From Candidatus Gastranaerophilales bacterium (GTDB taxonomy: Bacteria; Cyanobacteriota; Vampirovibrionia; Gastranaerophilales; Gastranaerophilaceae): a DNA stretch of 64,000 nucleotides. The stretch covers positions 124,001-188,000 of the forward strand of contig UNSK01000001.1 in assembly GCA_900552525.1 (NCBI GenBank). The letters run 5' to 3'. The first letter of the stretch is position 1. Every line of letters starts with the position of its first letter. Shown in pieces: positions 32,574 through 41,903 of this stretch. The notes below the pieces were generated by a model. It saw nothing but the letters and a program-made list of their open reading frames with translations. It did not search any database and was not told the origin of the DNA. A program made the translations under genes and the position numbers.

Positions 32574-32903
32574 CTAAATAGCGCCGGTTGCAAAAGAGGC
32601 AGCTTCTTCATAAGGGTTTTCAAGACCTGCATCCTGAGCAGCTTTTAGCGCTGTTTCAAACGCTTTGTCTGAATTTTCTGCAATTTGCGGGTTTTCAAGC
32701 AGGGCTTTCAAGTCATGATTAGTGTCATCTGCACCTTTAAACAACATTGAGCGGCCGAGTGCTTCAGCTTTAGGGTCAGAAAAATCATTTAATTTCGGAG
32801 CTTCTGCTGCCGGTTCTTCTACAGGAACTTCTGCCTGCGGTTTTTGAATACCGTTAAAATTTACCTGATTTACACTAAATTTTGGACCATTTACTTCACT
32901 CAT
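32574..32903 (-). CDS. Small lineage protein with an N-terminal F-x-G motif
   Basis: 109 aa, acidic. The N-terminus SEVNGPKFSVNQVNFNG carries the shared tag, followed by a Pro/Glu linker (EVPVEEPAAEAP) and a helical Ala-rich C-terminus (TALKAAQDAGLENPYEEAA). There is no signal peptide. GAGGTAACTAC precedes the ATG. The A-tract motif lies about 80 nt upstream. Function unknown; it may be delivered or anchored by its N-terminal tag, which is speculative. Confidence 0.65.
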   Translation of the reverse strand: MSEVNGPKFSVNQVNFNGIQKPQAEVPVEEPAAEAPKLNDFSDPKAEALGRSMLFKGADDTNHDLKALLENPQIAENSDKAFETALKAAQDAGLENPYEEAASFATGAI

Positions 32904-32966
32904 GTAGTTACCTCGCTTTATTTATTAAATTATATCATATTTTGCAGTTAATCAACTATCCATTTG

Positions 32967-32995
32967 TTCTAAAACCTCTGATTAATTTTTTTTGC
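32967..32995 (-). promoter_or_regulatory. GC-A8-T upstream motif (copy 3, degenerate)
   Basis: Minus strand: GC, eight A, TTAAT, CAGAGGTTT, TAGAAC. The 14-nt spacing is kept while the T-tract is broken. Confidence 0.35.
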
Positions 32996-33056
32996 TAGTT
33001 GAAGAGCAAATTTTAGGAAAATATTTACAAAAATTTACTATTTATAATGACTTTGT

Positions 33057-33062
33057 TATAAT
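33057..33062 (+). promoter_or_regulatory. -10 box for a leaderless TPR-recN transcript
   Basis: TGT-TATAAT lies exactly 6 nt before ATG 33069, and no Shine-Dalgarno is present. Confidence 0.6.
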
Positions 33063-33068
33063 TAATAT

Positions 33069-34148
33069 ATGGGTAATGATATCGAGTCACTTCAGAATAT
33101 TCTAAAAAATGATCCTTCAAACTTTCAGGCAAGAAGAGAACTCTCAATACTTCTGGTTAATAATGGTTTTAATGAAGAAGCAGAAGGAAATTTGAAATAT
33201 CTTTTAAAATATTTTCCGCAAGATGCTGAAATTTACTACAATTTAGGCATTGTTTACGAAAAATTAAAAAAATTTCCTGAAGCGAAAGAGTGTTATCAGA
33301 AAGCTGTTGAAATTTCCCCGCAGGAGGATTTTTATTACAATCTGGGTGATGTTCTTGTAGATTTGAAAGAGTGGGATGACGCTATTAGCGCTTTCCGCAA
33401 GGTTCTTGAAACAGACCCTGAGGACGGGAATTGTTATTTCAATCTGGGTGTTTGTTATTTTAACAAAGACGAAAAAAATCTTGCGCTGGATAATTTTCAA
33501 AAAGCTGTATCCATTAATCCACGAGATGTTTTTGCGTATTTTTACCTTGGATTTATATACCAGAATGACGGGCTTACAAATTTTGCGATAGATAGTTACA
33601 AAAAAGTTCTTGAAATTTCTCCGGACTACAGCTGGGCATATTTTAACCTCGGCTCAATTGCATACAAGAGCGGAAATATTGAGGAGGCAAAAGAGTATTT
33701 ATTAAAAACTCTGGAGTATAATTCTTCTGATATTGAAGCGTATAAACTTCTTACAAAAATTTGCCTAAAATCCGGTGAGACAGAAGAAATACTGGAAATC
33801 CTTAGTACTAGAATAGATAAGGAGGAAAACGGAGACTTGTATTATTGTCTGGCAAGGGTTTATAAATACATTGGCGATTCGGAGAACTACTGCGCTAATC
33901 TTGAGCACGCGCTCGATAATCCTTATACGCTCTCTTTTTCAAAGAAAATTGTAAAACAGGAATTGGAATATATAAAAGAAATGCTCGGCAGAAACGCAGT
34001 CATTGAGCCGGAAACCAGTATAGAGGAATATTCAGAGGAAGAGCCGGAAGAAGACGAAGACTTTGAGGAAGAGTCTGAATATGATGACGAAGCTGATGAG
34101 TACGAAGAAGATGAAGATTATGATGATGACGGGGAAGAAGATAGTTAG
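33069..34148 (+). CDS. TPR-repeat protein with a very acidic tail
   Basis: 359 aa. About seven tandem 34-residue TPR units fill residues 1-270, each with the pattern YYNLGIVYEKLKKFPEAKE. The last 45 residues are almost entirely Glu, Asp and Tyr (from EEYSEEEPEED to the end). The protein is cytosolic, with no signal. Such proteins act as scaffolds; the partner is unknown. It is followed 3 nt later by recN, so the two share a transcript. Confidence 0.85.
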   Translation: MGNDIESLQNILKNDPSNFQARRELSILLVNNGFNEEAEGNLKYLLKYFPQDAEIYYNLGIVYEKLKKFPEAKECYQKAVEISPQEDFYYNLGDVLVDLKEWDDAISAFRKVLETDPEDGNCYFNLGVCYFNKDEKNLALDNFQKAVSINPRDVFAYFYLGFIYQNDGLTNFAIDSYKKVLEISPDYSWAYFNLGSIAYKSGNIEEAKEYLLKTLEYNSSDIEAYKLLTKICLKSGETEEILEILSTRIDKEENGDLYYCLARVYKYIGDSENYCANLEHALDNPYTLSFSKKIVKQELEYIKEMLGRNAVIEPETSIEEYSEEEPEEDEDFEEESEYDDEADEYEEDEDYDDDGEEDS

Positions 34149-34151
34149 GGT

Positions 34152-35801
34152 ATGTTATCAAAGATTTTAATAAAAAATTATATATTAATTGATGAATTAG
34201 AGCTGGATCTGGCAGAAGGGTTGAATATTATAACAGGTGAAACGGGTGCCGGAAAAAGTATTCTTATCAACGCCATAGACATTGCATTTGGCGCAAAGGC
34301 AGGAAAAGAAGTTATTAAGGGCGATGCGGAAAAAGCCGTAATTGAATTAACTTTATGTAATAAAAAACAGGATTTATCAGAACTGTTTGATGAAAATGGC
34401 ATTGATAACTGCGGATGCGAGATTGTTCTTTCAAGAGAGATTACCAAAACCGGTTCTCGTTCAAGAGTTAACGGGTGTCTCGTTAATCAGGAATTTATGC
34501 GGCATTTCCGCGAACTGTTTATCGATGTACATTCACAGCACCAGACTTACTCATTCTTACAGCCGAAATACCATATAATTCTGCTGGATGCGTATGCTAA
34601 AAATACCTGCGGTACTATGCTTGAAAACTATAGAAAAGAGTTTGGTGTATATAAAGATATGCAGGCAAGGCTTGAAGAGCTAAAAAATTCTGCTGATAAA
34701 ACTGAGGAACAAATTGATTTTCTTAAGTTTCAGGTTAATGAAATTGATGAAGCGCAGATTAAATCTGCAAATGAAGATGAGGAGCTTAACAACGAACTTG
34801 CAGTGCTTGAAAATGTTGAAAAGCTCAAAGATTTAACAGGGGCTTCATACTGGGCAATTTCCGGTGATGACGGCGCAATAATCGATGCTTTGATGCAGAT
34901 TAAAATGAACCTCTCAAAAGCTTCCAATATGGATAGTTCACTGGAAGAACAGGAAGGAAAAGTTATTGAAGCTATTGAAGTTTTGAAAGATTTATCATCA
35001 AACCTGAGAGAATATTCAAGTTCTCTTGATAATGATGAGGAGAGAATTAACTCAATACAGGAAAGACTGTTTCTGCTCGACAAATTGAAACGTAAATACG
35101 GCGGGTCTTTAGAGAGTGTTATGGCTCAGGGTGAAAAACTCAGGCAGGAACTAAACGGTATAGAATTTTCAACGCAGAATATTGAGGAGCTGGAAAGAGA
35201 AATTATAGAGAAAAGAAGCAAGCTTGAACTTCTTGCAGGTGAGATTTCAGAAGAAAGACAGAATTATGCAAAAGTTCTTTCCGCTCTTATTGTTGAAAAA
35301 CTTGAAAAACTTGAGCTCCCGAAAGTTAAGTTTGAAATTCACTTTGAGCGCGGCGAACTGTCTGCAAACGGGTTTGATAAAGTAGAATTTCTTATTTCGA
35401 CAAATATTTCAGAAGGCTTAAAACCGCTTGCAAAAGTTGCATCCGGCGGTGAAATTTCGCGTGTAATGCTTGCAATTAAGACTATTTTTGCACAGAGCGA
35501 CAATATAGGCACTGTTATCTTTGATGAAATTGATACCGGTATATCCGGAAAAACTTCTCAGGCTGTGGCAGATGAAGTCAAGGCGCTTGCTGAATTTATG
35601 CAGATTATTATGATTACACATCAGGCAATCATTGCCTCAAAATCTGACAGACATTTTTATGTCAAAAAGACACAGGATGGAAAAACCAGCGTTGACATAT
35701 CTATTCTGGAAGGCGAAGCTAAACTTAAGGCCGTCGCAGAACTAGCCGGCGGCGAAGTTACGGACGAGTCGCTAAAGTTTGCTCAAACATTAATGGGCTA
35801 A
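34152..35801 (+). CDS. recN: DNA repair protein RecN
   Basis: 549 aa SMC-like ATPase for double-strand break repair. Walker A GETGAGKSIL sits at residue 29; the coiled-coil middle (about 155-360) follows; the signature KVASGGEISRVMLA and Walker B VIFDEIDTGISG are in the C-terminal half, followed by MITHQA. The length is normal. The ATG is 3 nt after the TPR gene's stop, so translation is probably coupled. Confidence 0.96.
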   Translation: MLSKILIKNYILIDELELDLAEGLNIITGETGAGKSILINAIDIAFGAKAGKEVIKGDAEKAVIELTLCNKKQDLSELFDENGIDNCGCEIVLSREITKTGSRSRVNGCLVNQEFMRHFRELFIDVHSQHQTYSFLQPKYHIILLDAYAKNTCGTMLENYRKEFGVYKDMQARLEELKNSADKTEEQIDFLKFQVNEIDEAQIKSANEDEELNNELAVLENVEKLKDLTGASYWAISGDDGAIIDALMQIKMNLSKASNMDSSLEEQEGKVIEAIEVLKDLSSNLREYSSSLDNDEERINSIQERLFLLDKLKRKYGGSLESVMAQGEKLRQELNGIEFSTQNIEELEREIIEKRSKLELLAGEISEERQNYAKVLSALIVEKLEKLELPKVKFEIHFERGELSANGFDKVEFLISTNISEGLKPLAKVASGGEISRVMLAIKTIFAQSDNIGTVIFDEIDTGISGKTSQAVADEVKALAEFMQIIMITHQAIIASKSDRHFYVKKTQDGKTSVDISILEGEAKLKAVAELAGGEVTDESLKFAQTLMG

Positions 35802-35808
35802 CTAATTC

Positions 35809-37545
35809 CTATGATAAGAAGGAGCTATAATTTTGCTGCATAGACGCAATTGCCTGTTCCATCTTCTGGAATTTAGATTCAAGCTGCGCCTGATAAGTTT
35901 CAATGCTAGAATTTTTCTTCGTAATTTTTTGTTCCATTTTCTTAATGTCAGAATCAAGAGTTGATGTTTTAACATCAAAGAAACCTACAGATGCTTTTAA
36001 ACTCTGTTCAATGGTGTTTTCCATCATACTCAAAACGCCGTTTTCACCAGCAAGTAGTGATTGTACTGAATCAGGATTTTCTTCAAGCGCTTTCATGAAC
36101 TTTTCTTCATCAAGCTCAAGCTTATATGTGTCTGTTGAAAGATTATCTCCATCCGGTGCTGCTGTTGTAATACCGATATCAGAGAAAAGTTTGTAAATAC
36201 CGCCGTTTGTGCCGTTTGCAGTTGTAGCATAACTTTTCAGGGTTCTTTCAAGACTTGTTAATGAAGTTTCACCGTGTAAGTCGGCACCGCTTGCAGTAAC
36301 TTCTTCAACTTTTGCTATACAATCGTTATATGCTGTAATAAATTCGTTTACAGCATCTTTTAAGCCGGATGTATCCTGGCTTACTTTAAGTGTTGTATTG
36401 CCGTCTTCTTCTGTATTTGCACGATTAAGCGTAAGAGTTACACCGTCAATTCTTGAAATATCTGAAGTAACAGTATTGGATGTAGAAGTCATCGTTGTCC
36501 CGTTGACAGAGAAAATCGCATTCTGGCCGAGTTCTTGAGCTTCTGTATACATTTTTGAAGACTTAACTGTACCGTCTTCATTCCATTCACTGGTTGTAAA
36601 GCCCATTACATCGGTAAAGTTGCTTGTACCGGCTTCAATATTAATATATGATGCGCCTTCTTGTTTTGATGTAATAGAAAGTTTTCCTGTTGCATCATCC
36701 CAGTAAGCATACGCCTGAGCTTTATCATTACTGTTGATTTCAGAAATCAATGATGACAAAGTTGTATTTTTAGTGATAGTGAATGTTGCATCACCGATAG
36801 TAAAAGTACCTTCTGTAATCTGTTCGTTAAAACCTGAATCTTCAGCTGTTAATTTAGAAGCAACAGAGGCTTTGTACAGAGAATTTGTAGACGCGTATGA
36901 ACCGTCTTCCTGTTTAGTCAAACCTATTAAAGAGGATATATTTGAACTGTCTGTAGTCGCACCGATATTAACTACATCCCCTGAATTTTGTGCAGATAAT
37001 TTTAAGACACCTGTATCGCTGACTTCTGTTTTTACTCCAAATTCAGCGAGGCGTGATTTTAAATCGCCTAGTGTATCATTTTTGCCTATATTAACAACGT
37101 GTTTTTCACCGTTAACGTATGCAGTGAAAGTACCTTCTGTTATACCAAGGTTAGACAATTTCGTGCTGTCATCAGCAACTGCACTTGCAGCATCTTTAGA
37201 TAAAGCTTTTGTATAAGTAGCAAGCTGCTGGACTTTGATATCATAATTTTGTCTTGCAGCACTGCTTGTAGCTGTTGCCGTAAATACTTCTTCGTTAGAA
37301 GATGTAGCAGTATTTTTTCCGAAAAGGTCAAAAGAGCCGCCGAATTTTGCGTCAGTGAGCTTTTCTATTGCACTTCTTAGTGTTGAAAATGCACTTCTTG
37401 TGTCGTTTAAAGTAGTTTTTATGGTTTGCATTTCTTTTAATTTTGTTTCAAACCCTTTAACTTCTTGTTTTTTTACTGAAACAAGCGCTTCAACCCATGA
37501 TGAAGTATCTAATCCGGAAGCCAGACCGCTAAACGATATTGTCAT
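35809..37545 (-). CDS. fliD: Flagellar filament cap protein FliD
   Basis: 578 aa. The conserved N-terminus SFSGLASGLDTSSWVEALV, a threonine/serine-rich variable middle and the C-terminal helical region (MEQKITKKNSSIETYQAQLESK, shown in parts) are those of FliD (hook-associated protein 2). It caps the growing filament outside the cell. No other flagellar gene lies in this window, so it is isolated from the main cluster. AAAGGA precedes the ATG. Confidence 0.95.
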   Translation of the reverse strand: MTISFSGLASGLDTSSWVEALVSVKKQEVKGFETKLKEMQTIKTTLNDTRSAFSTLRSAIEKLTDAKFGGSFDLFGKNTATSSNEEVFTATATSSAARQNYDIKVQQLATYTKALSKDAASAVADDSTKLSNLGITEGTFTAYVNGEKHVVNIGKNDTLGDLKSRLAEFGVKTEVSDTGVLKLSAQNSGDVVNIGATTDSSNISSLIGLTKQEDGSYASTNSLYKASVASKLTAEDSGFNEQITEGTFTIGDATFTITKNTTLSSLISEINSNDKAQAYAYWDDATGKLSITSKQEGASYINIEAGTSNFTDVMGFTTSEWNEDGTVKSSKMYTEAQELGQNAIFSVNGTTMTSTSNTVTSDISRIDGVTLTLNRANTEEDGNTTLKVSQDTSGLKDAVNEFITAYNDCIAKVEEVTASGADLHGETSLTSLERTLKSYATTANGTNGGIYKLFSDIGITTAAPDGDNLSTDTYKLELDEEKFMKALEENPDSVQSLLAGENGVLSMMENTIEQSLKASVGFFDVKTSTLDSDIKKMEQKITKKNSSIETYQAQLESKFQKMEQAIASMQQNYSSFLS

Positions 37546-37698
37546 AATAAAAATCCTTTTTTATATTCTTAATTGAGTATATACTATATATATTTATTAT
37601 AAAACATGGAGCTGCTTTTTGCAACCCTTTATATGTATGAGATTGTAACAAATGTAAAGATTTATGTTATAATTATTTTACTTAAATAGGAGAGTATT

Positions 37699-39960
37699 AT
37701 GTATAAATTAAAACCAAGCTGCGAGTTAGAAGGAGAACTGTTTAAGAATGTTTATGACAAAACTCCTGATTATATAAAAAACTTAGATTTAATGAATTTT
37801 GATAATGAAAATGCGTTTACTTTTACTCTGAAAAGGGAGCATTTATATCCACACTCGGAGTCAAATCCGGAAGGTTTAAACCTGAAAGAATGGTTCGAAA
37901 ATTATTCTAAAGAGGCTAAGGTCTCTACTGCAGGAATCAGAGGACCGCAGAATATTTTATTCCCTCAGGATACAAGATTTCCTATAAACCTTGTAGGAAT
38001 CGTACTTGCGACTTTAGCAAAGGCGCTTGTTGCCCGTGAAAAATATGAAGGTAAGCAGGTTGTTAAGCTTGCCGGAAGCGAAGTAAGATATAATTCTGCT
38101 TTGTATCTCGATGCAATTGCACGAATACAGGCAGCTCAGGGAATTAAAATCCTTACCCCAAAAGAAAGAAAAACTATTCCTATATGGCTGGCTTCTTTCC
38201 TTGCGTTTAAACTGGATTTAGTCGGCGGAGAATATATTACTTCAAGCCATGGTATTTCGGTGAAGACTGCTACAAAGGACTTGAATTCTCAGGGAAGCCA
38301 GTATTTACCGGAAGAGTCGCTGGAATTTGTAGACAAAATTCAGGAAATTTTTGACAAAGTGGAAAAAGACGGATCTTATGAAATTAAGATTGCTCCGAAA
38401 AATGACCAGCTTATTGATGATGCTGTCATGTCGAAATTAAATGACGGTGTAGACTTATACGTTGAATATCTTAAATCCGGGGTAGCCCAGAATCTTGAAG
38501 GCGTTAAGAAAATGAAGTCAAAGCTTTTCATTGAGAGCGTGGGCGGCTGTGCATACAGAACTTTGAGCCGTGTTCTTGATAAACTCGGTATTGCTGATAA
38601 GTATGCGTGGAATAATATTGAAGAAGATCCTTTCTTCCACTCAATAGGGAAATATGATACTGATCCTAAAGGCAACAAAGTTTTTTATGATTATTCGGTA
38701 GATGCGACTGTGATTGCCAAAAGACCGGATGGCGAAAAGTTTTTCCCTGTTATTGAATCATTGCATTATGATAAAGTTCTTGCAGATTATTCGCTTGGAA
38801 CGGTTGTGCTTATTACAGACCCTGACCACGACAGGCTGACTGTGTGCCAGATTGAGGCGGCCGGAAATTCTCCTATGCTGGAAGAATACGGTATTTCATA
38901 TATTCAGCTTGATGAAGACAGAATTCTGACGATTTACAGTGCAAATCAGGCGTTTTTAATGCTTATGAACTATCGTGTTAAACAGTTAAAATCGCATGGC
39001 AAGTTTAAAAATCATCCAAGATTTATGATTAAAACAACTGCATCTGCACTTTCTTGGGACGAATGGGCTAAAGCACACGGTATTAAAGTAGTTAACGTGC
39101 CTGTTGGTTTTAAAGAAATCGCTAACATAATGAAAAAAGTTGAACTTCAAATTAAAAATAATCCGGAAGGCGAAGTTGTTGTTGATGACGTTTTTGGAAA
39201 CTCAATTAATCTGGGGGTTCAGCCGCGTTTAATTTTCGGCGGAGAAGAATCCGGCGGTATGATTATGGGTTCAGAAGATTTAATTGAATCTCTTGCAGGC
39301 AGAAAAGCAATTGCAATGAGAGAAAAGAGTGCCACTGAGGCAATAATTGTGGCTTCGTCATTAGCTGCAAAATTAGAAGAAGATAACAAGACTCTTTCCG
39401 AATATCTTATTGAGATTTTTGATGAAAATAACATCATTGCCAAGTTCGACGTAAGAGAAGATATTTCATACTACAATGAATCAGAACCTGATATTGAGAA
39501 ATTAAAACAGGCTAAAGTAGAAGGTGAAAAGCAGAGAACCAAAAATGACCTGTTCTACCTTTCGCTTGCAATAGCTATCAGAGAAGGTATTGCAGATTTA
39601 GAAGCTGTGAAGAAAGTCTTAAACGGAGCATTTGCAGAGTTAAGTTTTGATAATCTGAAGGCTGTTAAGTTTGTAGGTGACGGTACTTATCTCCAGTTTG
39701 CCGATAAGTATGTAGAAATCCGCCCTTCCGGTACCGATGCGAAAACAAAGGCTTACGCAGGCGGAGAGGATTTGGAAACAATTGAGAAGTTTGCAAGGGT
39801 TCTTGGAAATTATTCCGGCGAAAGAACAGAACTCCACAGAGAGCTTATTTCTGACGAGTTTTATGATAATTCAAAGGAAAAAGCTATTGATTACTATCTT
39901 CAGTTTGTAGAAAAAGATGCAAACAACGAGGCATTTGTAATTCCGGAGTATAATTTTTAG
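37699..39960 (+). CDS. Large phosphoglucomutase/phosphomannomutase-family protein
   Basis: 753 aa, about 250-300 residues longer than typical bacterial PGM/PMM. The four alpha-D-phosphohexomutase domains can be followed: ITSSHGISVKT at the place of the phosphoserine loop (TASHNP in the family), the metal loop DPDHDR (usually DPDGDR or DPDADR), the sugar loop GGEESGGMIMGSE and the phosphate loop EIRPSGTDAK. The altered active-site loop leaves the substrate uncertain. GGAGAG precedes the ATG and TATAAT lies at 37666-37671. It is followed 2 nt later by a GtrA-like gene. Confidence 0.8.
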   Translation: MYKLKPSCELEGELFKNVYDKTPDYIKNLDLMNFDNENAFTFTLKREHLYPHSESNPEGLNLKEWFENYSKEAKVSTAGIRGPQNILFPQDTRFPINLVGIVLATLAKALVAREKYEGKQVVKLAGSEVRYNSALYLDAIARIQAAQGIKILTPKERKTIPIWLASFLAFKLDLVGGEYITSSHGISVKTATKDLNSQGSQYLPEESLEFVDKIQEIFDKVEKDGSYEIKIAPKNDQLIDDAVMSKLNDGVDLYVEYLKSGVAQNLEGVKKMKSKLFIESVGGCAYRTLSRVLDKLGIADKYAWNNIEEDPFFHSIGKYDTDPKGNKVFYDYSVDATVIAKRPDGEKFFPVIESLHYDKVLADYSLGTVVLITDPDHDRLTVCQIEAAGNSPMLEEYGISYIQLDEDRILTIYSANQAFLMLMNYRVKQLKSHGKFKNHPRFMIKTTASALSWDEWAKAHGIKVVNVPVGFKEIANIMKKVELQIKNNPEGEVVVDDVFGNSINLGVQPRLIFGGEESGGMIMGSEDLIESLAGRKAIAMREKSATEAIIVASSLAAKLEEDNKTLSEYLIEIFDENNIIAKFDVREDISYYNESEPDIEKLKQAKVEGEKQRTKNDLFYLSLAIAIREGIADLEAVKKVLNGAFAELSFDNLKAVKFVGDGTYLQFADKYVEIRPSGTDAKTKAYAGGEDLETIEKFARVLGNYSGERTELHRELISDEFYDNSKEKAIDYYLQFVEKDANNEAFVIPEYNF

Positions 39961-39962
39961 TA

Positions 39963-40361
39963 ATGAAACAGTACTGGTTTAATTTATCAGATAAAATAAG
40001 ATTTTTGATCGTCGGCGGGTTTAACGCCGGCGTATCATATCTTATTTATTCTGCATTTTGTATTATATTAGGCGAGCACGCCTACCAGATAGCACTTGCG
40101 CTTGCATGGATTATATCATCTGTGGTTTCTTTTACAACTCAGAAATTTTTTGTATTCAGAGCAAAAGGAAACTGGATGAAAGAATATCTCAAATGCTGTA
40201 CAACGTGGGTATTTAGCTATATGATTAATGCCGGCTTGCTTGAGATTATTGTAAAGGTGCTGCATATTAACGTCTTTATTGCTCAAATTATTGCGACTCT
40301 TTCTGCAGCAGTATTTACATATATTTTATTTAAAAAGTTTGCTTTCAGGGCTAAGGCTTAA
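39963..40361 (+). CDS. GtrA-family membrane protein
   Basis: 132 aa with four membrane helices: FLIVGGFNAGVSYLIY, then LALAWIISSVVSFTTQKFFVF, a third and a fourth. GtrA proteins are thought to carry polyprenyl-linked sugars across the inner membrane for glycan decoration. Placed 2 nt after the phosphohexomutase gene, it may share a path toward surface glycans. The 3' end overlaps the convergent gene by 11 nt. Confidence 0.85.
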   Translation: MKQYWFNLSDKIRFLIVGGFNAGVSYLIYSAFCIILGEHAYQIALALAWIISSVVSFTTQKFFVFRAKGNWMKEYLKCCTTWVFSYMINAGLLEIIVKVLHINVFIAQIIATLSAAVFTYILFKKFAFRAKA

Positions 40362-41061
40362 TTTTTTCTGAGAGCTCTTTTATCCGTCTAAGGTTTTTCT
40401 CTTTAGTACCCTGCTGTTTTATTCTGGAAACTGCTTCTTGAAGCTGGTTAAGTTCTTCCAGAGCTCTTTTAGGCTCCTTTTTCTTTAGTATTTCAATAAT
40501 CTCAAATATATTGTCGCACAGCATCAATTCGTAAGTTTCTTTTGGCTTAGCTTCTCTTGTTACAGTTCTATATTTTTTGATGACATTGTCATAATTCGTT
40601 ACAATGTCTTTTAGGGCCCTTTTTTCACCATAGAGTGCTTTTAAATGTTTTTCGCTGCCATATTCTGTCTGCTTGTATATTTCTTTCAAATCATAAGATC
40701 TGGCCATAATGTGAATGGAATCTTTCTGTCTGTTTGCAATTGCAAGAGCATTTAATGCAATTTGTTCTGCAATTTTTGCGTTATCTTTATTGAATTTAAT
40801 CAGAAAACTGTATATAATTCCAGAGAGATTGCTGTCCCCCATATTTACAAGCGTTTCAGCCAGTCTTTGAGCCATTTTATTCATTACAGGTTTTTTGCCC
40901 TGTTTCTCAAAGACATCCCCTATGCCCATTAGTTCGCAAGAAAATGTTGAAGCATCAACTTTTTCTTTTTGCTTTATACTCTTGGTTACTTTTTGTGAAA
41001 AAATATCAAAAGAGGCGACAGGATTCCTGGCAATTCTCTGCATGTTAAATTCAAGTTTCAT
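40351..41061 (-). CDS. Helical protein, paralogue of the 29303 gene
   Basis: 236 aa, all-helical. It aligns with the 237 aa protein at 29303 in ARSYDLKEIYK, a following KKY-type stretch and REAKPKE. The N-terminus is MKLEFNMQRIARNPVASFD. No enzymatic motif is seen. AAAGGAG precedes the ATG and the A-tract motif lies upstream, so it belongs with the lineage-specific genes that share this promoter pattern. Confidence 0.6.
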   Translation of the reverse strand: MKLEFNMQRIARNPVASFDIFSQKVTKSIKQKEKVDASTFSCELMGIGDVFEKQGKKPVMNKMAQRLAETLVNMGDSNLSGIIYSFLIKFNKDNAKIAEQIALNALAIANRQKDSIHIMARSYDLKEIYKQTEYGSEKHLKALYGEKRALKDIVTNYDNVIKKYRTVTREAKPKETYELMLCDNIFEIIEILKKKEPKRALEELNQLQEAVSRIKQQGTKEKNLRRIKELSEKIKP

Positions 41062-41079
41062 TAATTATTTCTCCTTTGG

Positions 41080-41109
41080 TATTTTAAAACGCATAAAAAA
41101 TTTTTTTGC
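41080..41109 (-). promoter_or_regulatory. GC-A7-T6 upstream motif (copy 4)
   Basis: Minus strand: GC, seven A, six T, ATGCGTTT, TAAAAT, with 14 nt from the A/T junction to the hexamer, about 12 nt before AAAGGAG of the 41061 gene. It abuts the stop of the gene upstream. Confidence 0.5.
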
Positions 41110-41903
41110 TATAATTTAAGCCATTTTCTACGCAGACGGAGAATAACGTTTTTTCTCTGCATATCTTTGATTGCAAAGTCAATATTTTCTTTTAGTCTTT
41201 TAGTGCCTTTTCCTTTTCTTAAGGCGATTCCATAAGGCTCTTTAGTATATCTTTTAGGCAGAAGTCTTACAGATTTATCTTCGTATGCAAATCTGCTCAG
41301 GATTGTATCGTCCGAAGTCAGTGCATCAATTTTTCCGTCCTTAAGAGCTGTATAAGCGGTTCTATAGTTCCTGAAACCTATAATATTAGCAGCAGGGGCA
41401 AGGCTTAACATATTTTTTTCAGCTGTTGTTCCAAATACAACTCCGACATTTTGGCCAGCAAGGTCTGCAATAGATGTAATTCTGCTGTTTGAGCGAACAA
41501 GAAGCGCCTGACCTGCTAAATCATAAGGAACTGAAAAGTCAATAATTTCGCGTCTTTGCGGGGTTATTGTCATTGTAGCAATAACCATATCTACGTCGCC
41601 GGTTGAAACTTTTAACATTCTGTTTGCCGGAGTTACCGGATAAAATTCTACAGCATTAGGTGATTTTAGGATATATTGAGCAATGTATCTTGCTAAATCT
41701 GCATCATATCCTTTAACCTCCCAGTTTTCATCAAAAAATCCGAAAGGCTTGGAGTCGGTATTTATACCGACTTTTAGCGTTCCGCGTTCAAGAATTTCGT
41801 CATACAAATCTGCTTCAACATATTTTTCCGGCTTTAGCAGGAAAAAATATATTGCAACAAGACCTAAAAACAGTACTGATAAAGTTATTGCAAGCTTTTT
41901 CAT
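41109..41903 (-). CDS. Extracytoplasmic amino-acid-type substrate-binding protein (SBP_bac_3)
   Basis: 264 aa. One N-terminal hydrophobic segment (residues 4-24) lacks a lipobox, so it may stay as a membrane anchor. The rest is a family 3 solute-binding domain: GTLKVGINTDSKPFGFFDE, VKGYDADLARYIA, DVDMVIATMTITPQRREIIDFS and GTTAEKN. No permease or ATPase gene is nearby. Its start overlaps the thyX stop (ATGA), an unexpected pairing. Confidence 0.85.
   Translation of the reverse strand: MKKLAITLSVLFLGLVAIYFFLLKPEKYVEADLYDEILERGTLKVGINTDSKPFGFFDENWEVKGYDADLARYIAQYILKSPNAVEFYPVTPANRMLKVSTGDVDMVIATMTITPQRREIIDFSVPYDLAGQALLVRSNSRITSIADLAGQNVGVVFGTTAEKNMLSLAPAANIIGFRNYRTAYTALKDGKIDALTSDDTILSRFAYEDKSVRLLPKRYTKEPYGIALRKGKGTKRLKENIDFAIKDMQRKNVILRLRRKWLKL

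Noticed and set aside
33264..33591. Overlapping frames inside the TPR gene
   Set aside because: Repeat-driven shadows in other frames; the TPR frame has regular 34-residue periodicity.
36734..37216. 160-codon plus-strand frame opposite fliD
   Set aside because: Low-complexity complement of the Ser/Thr-rich fliD middle region; fliD is certain.
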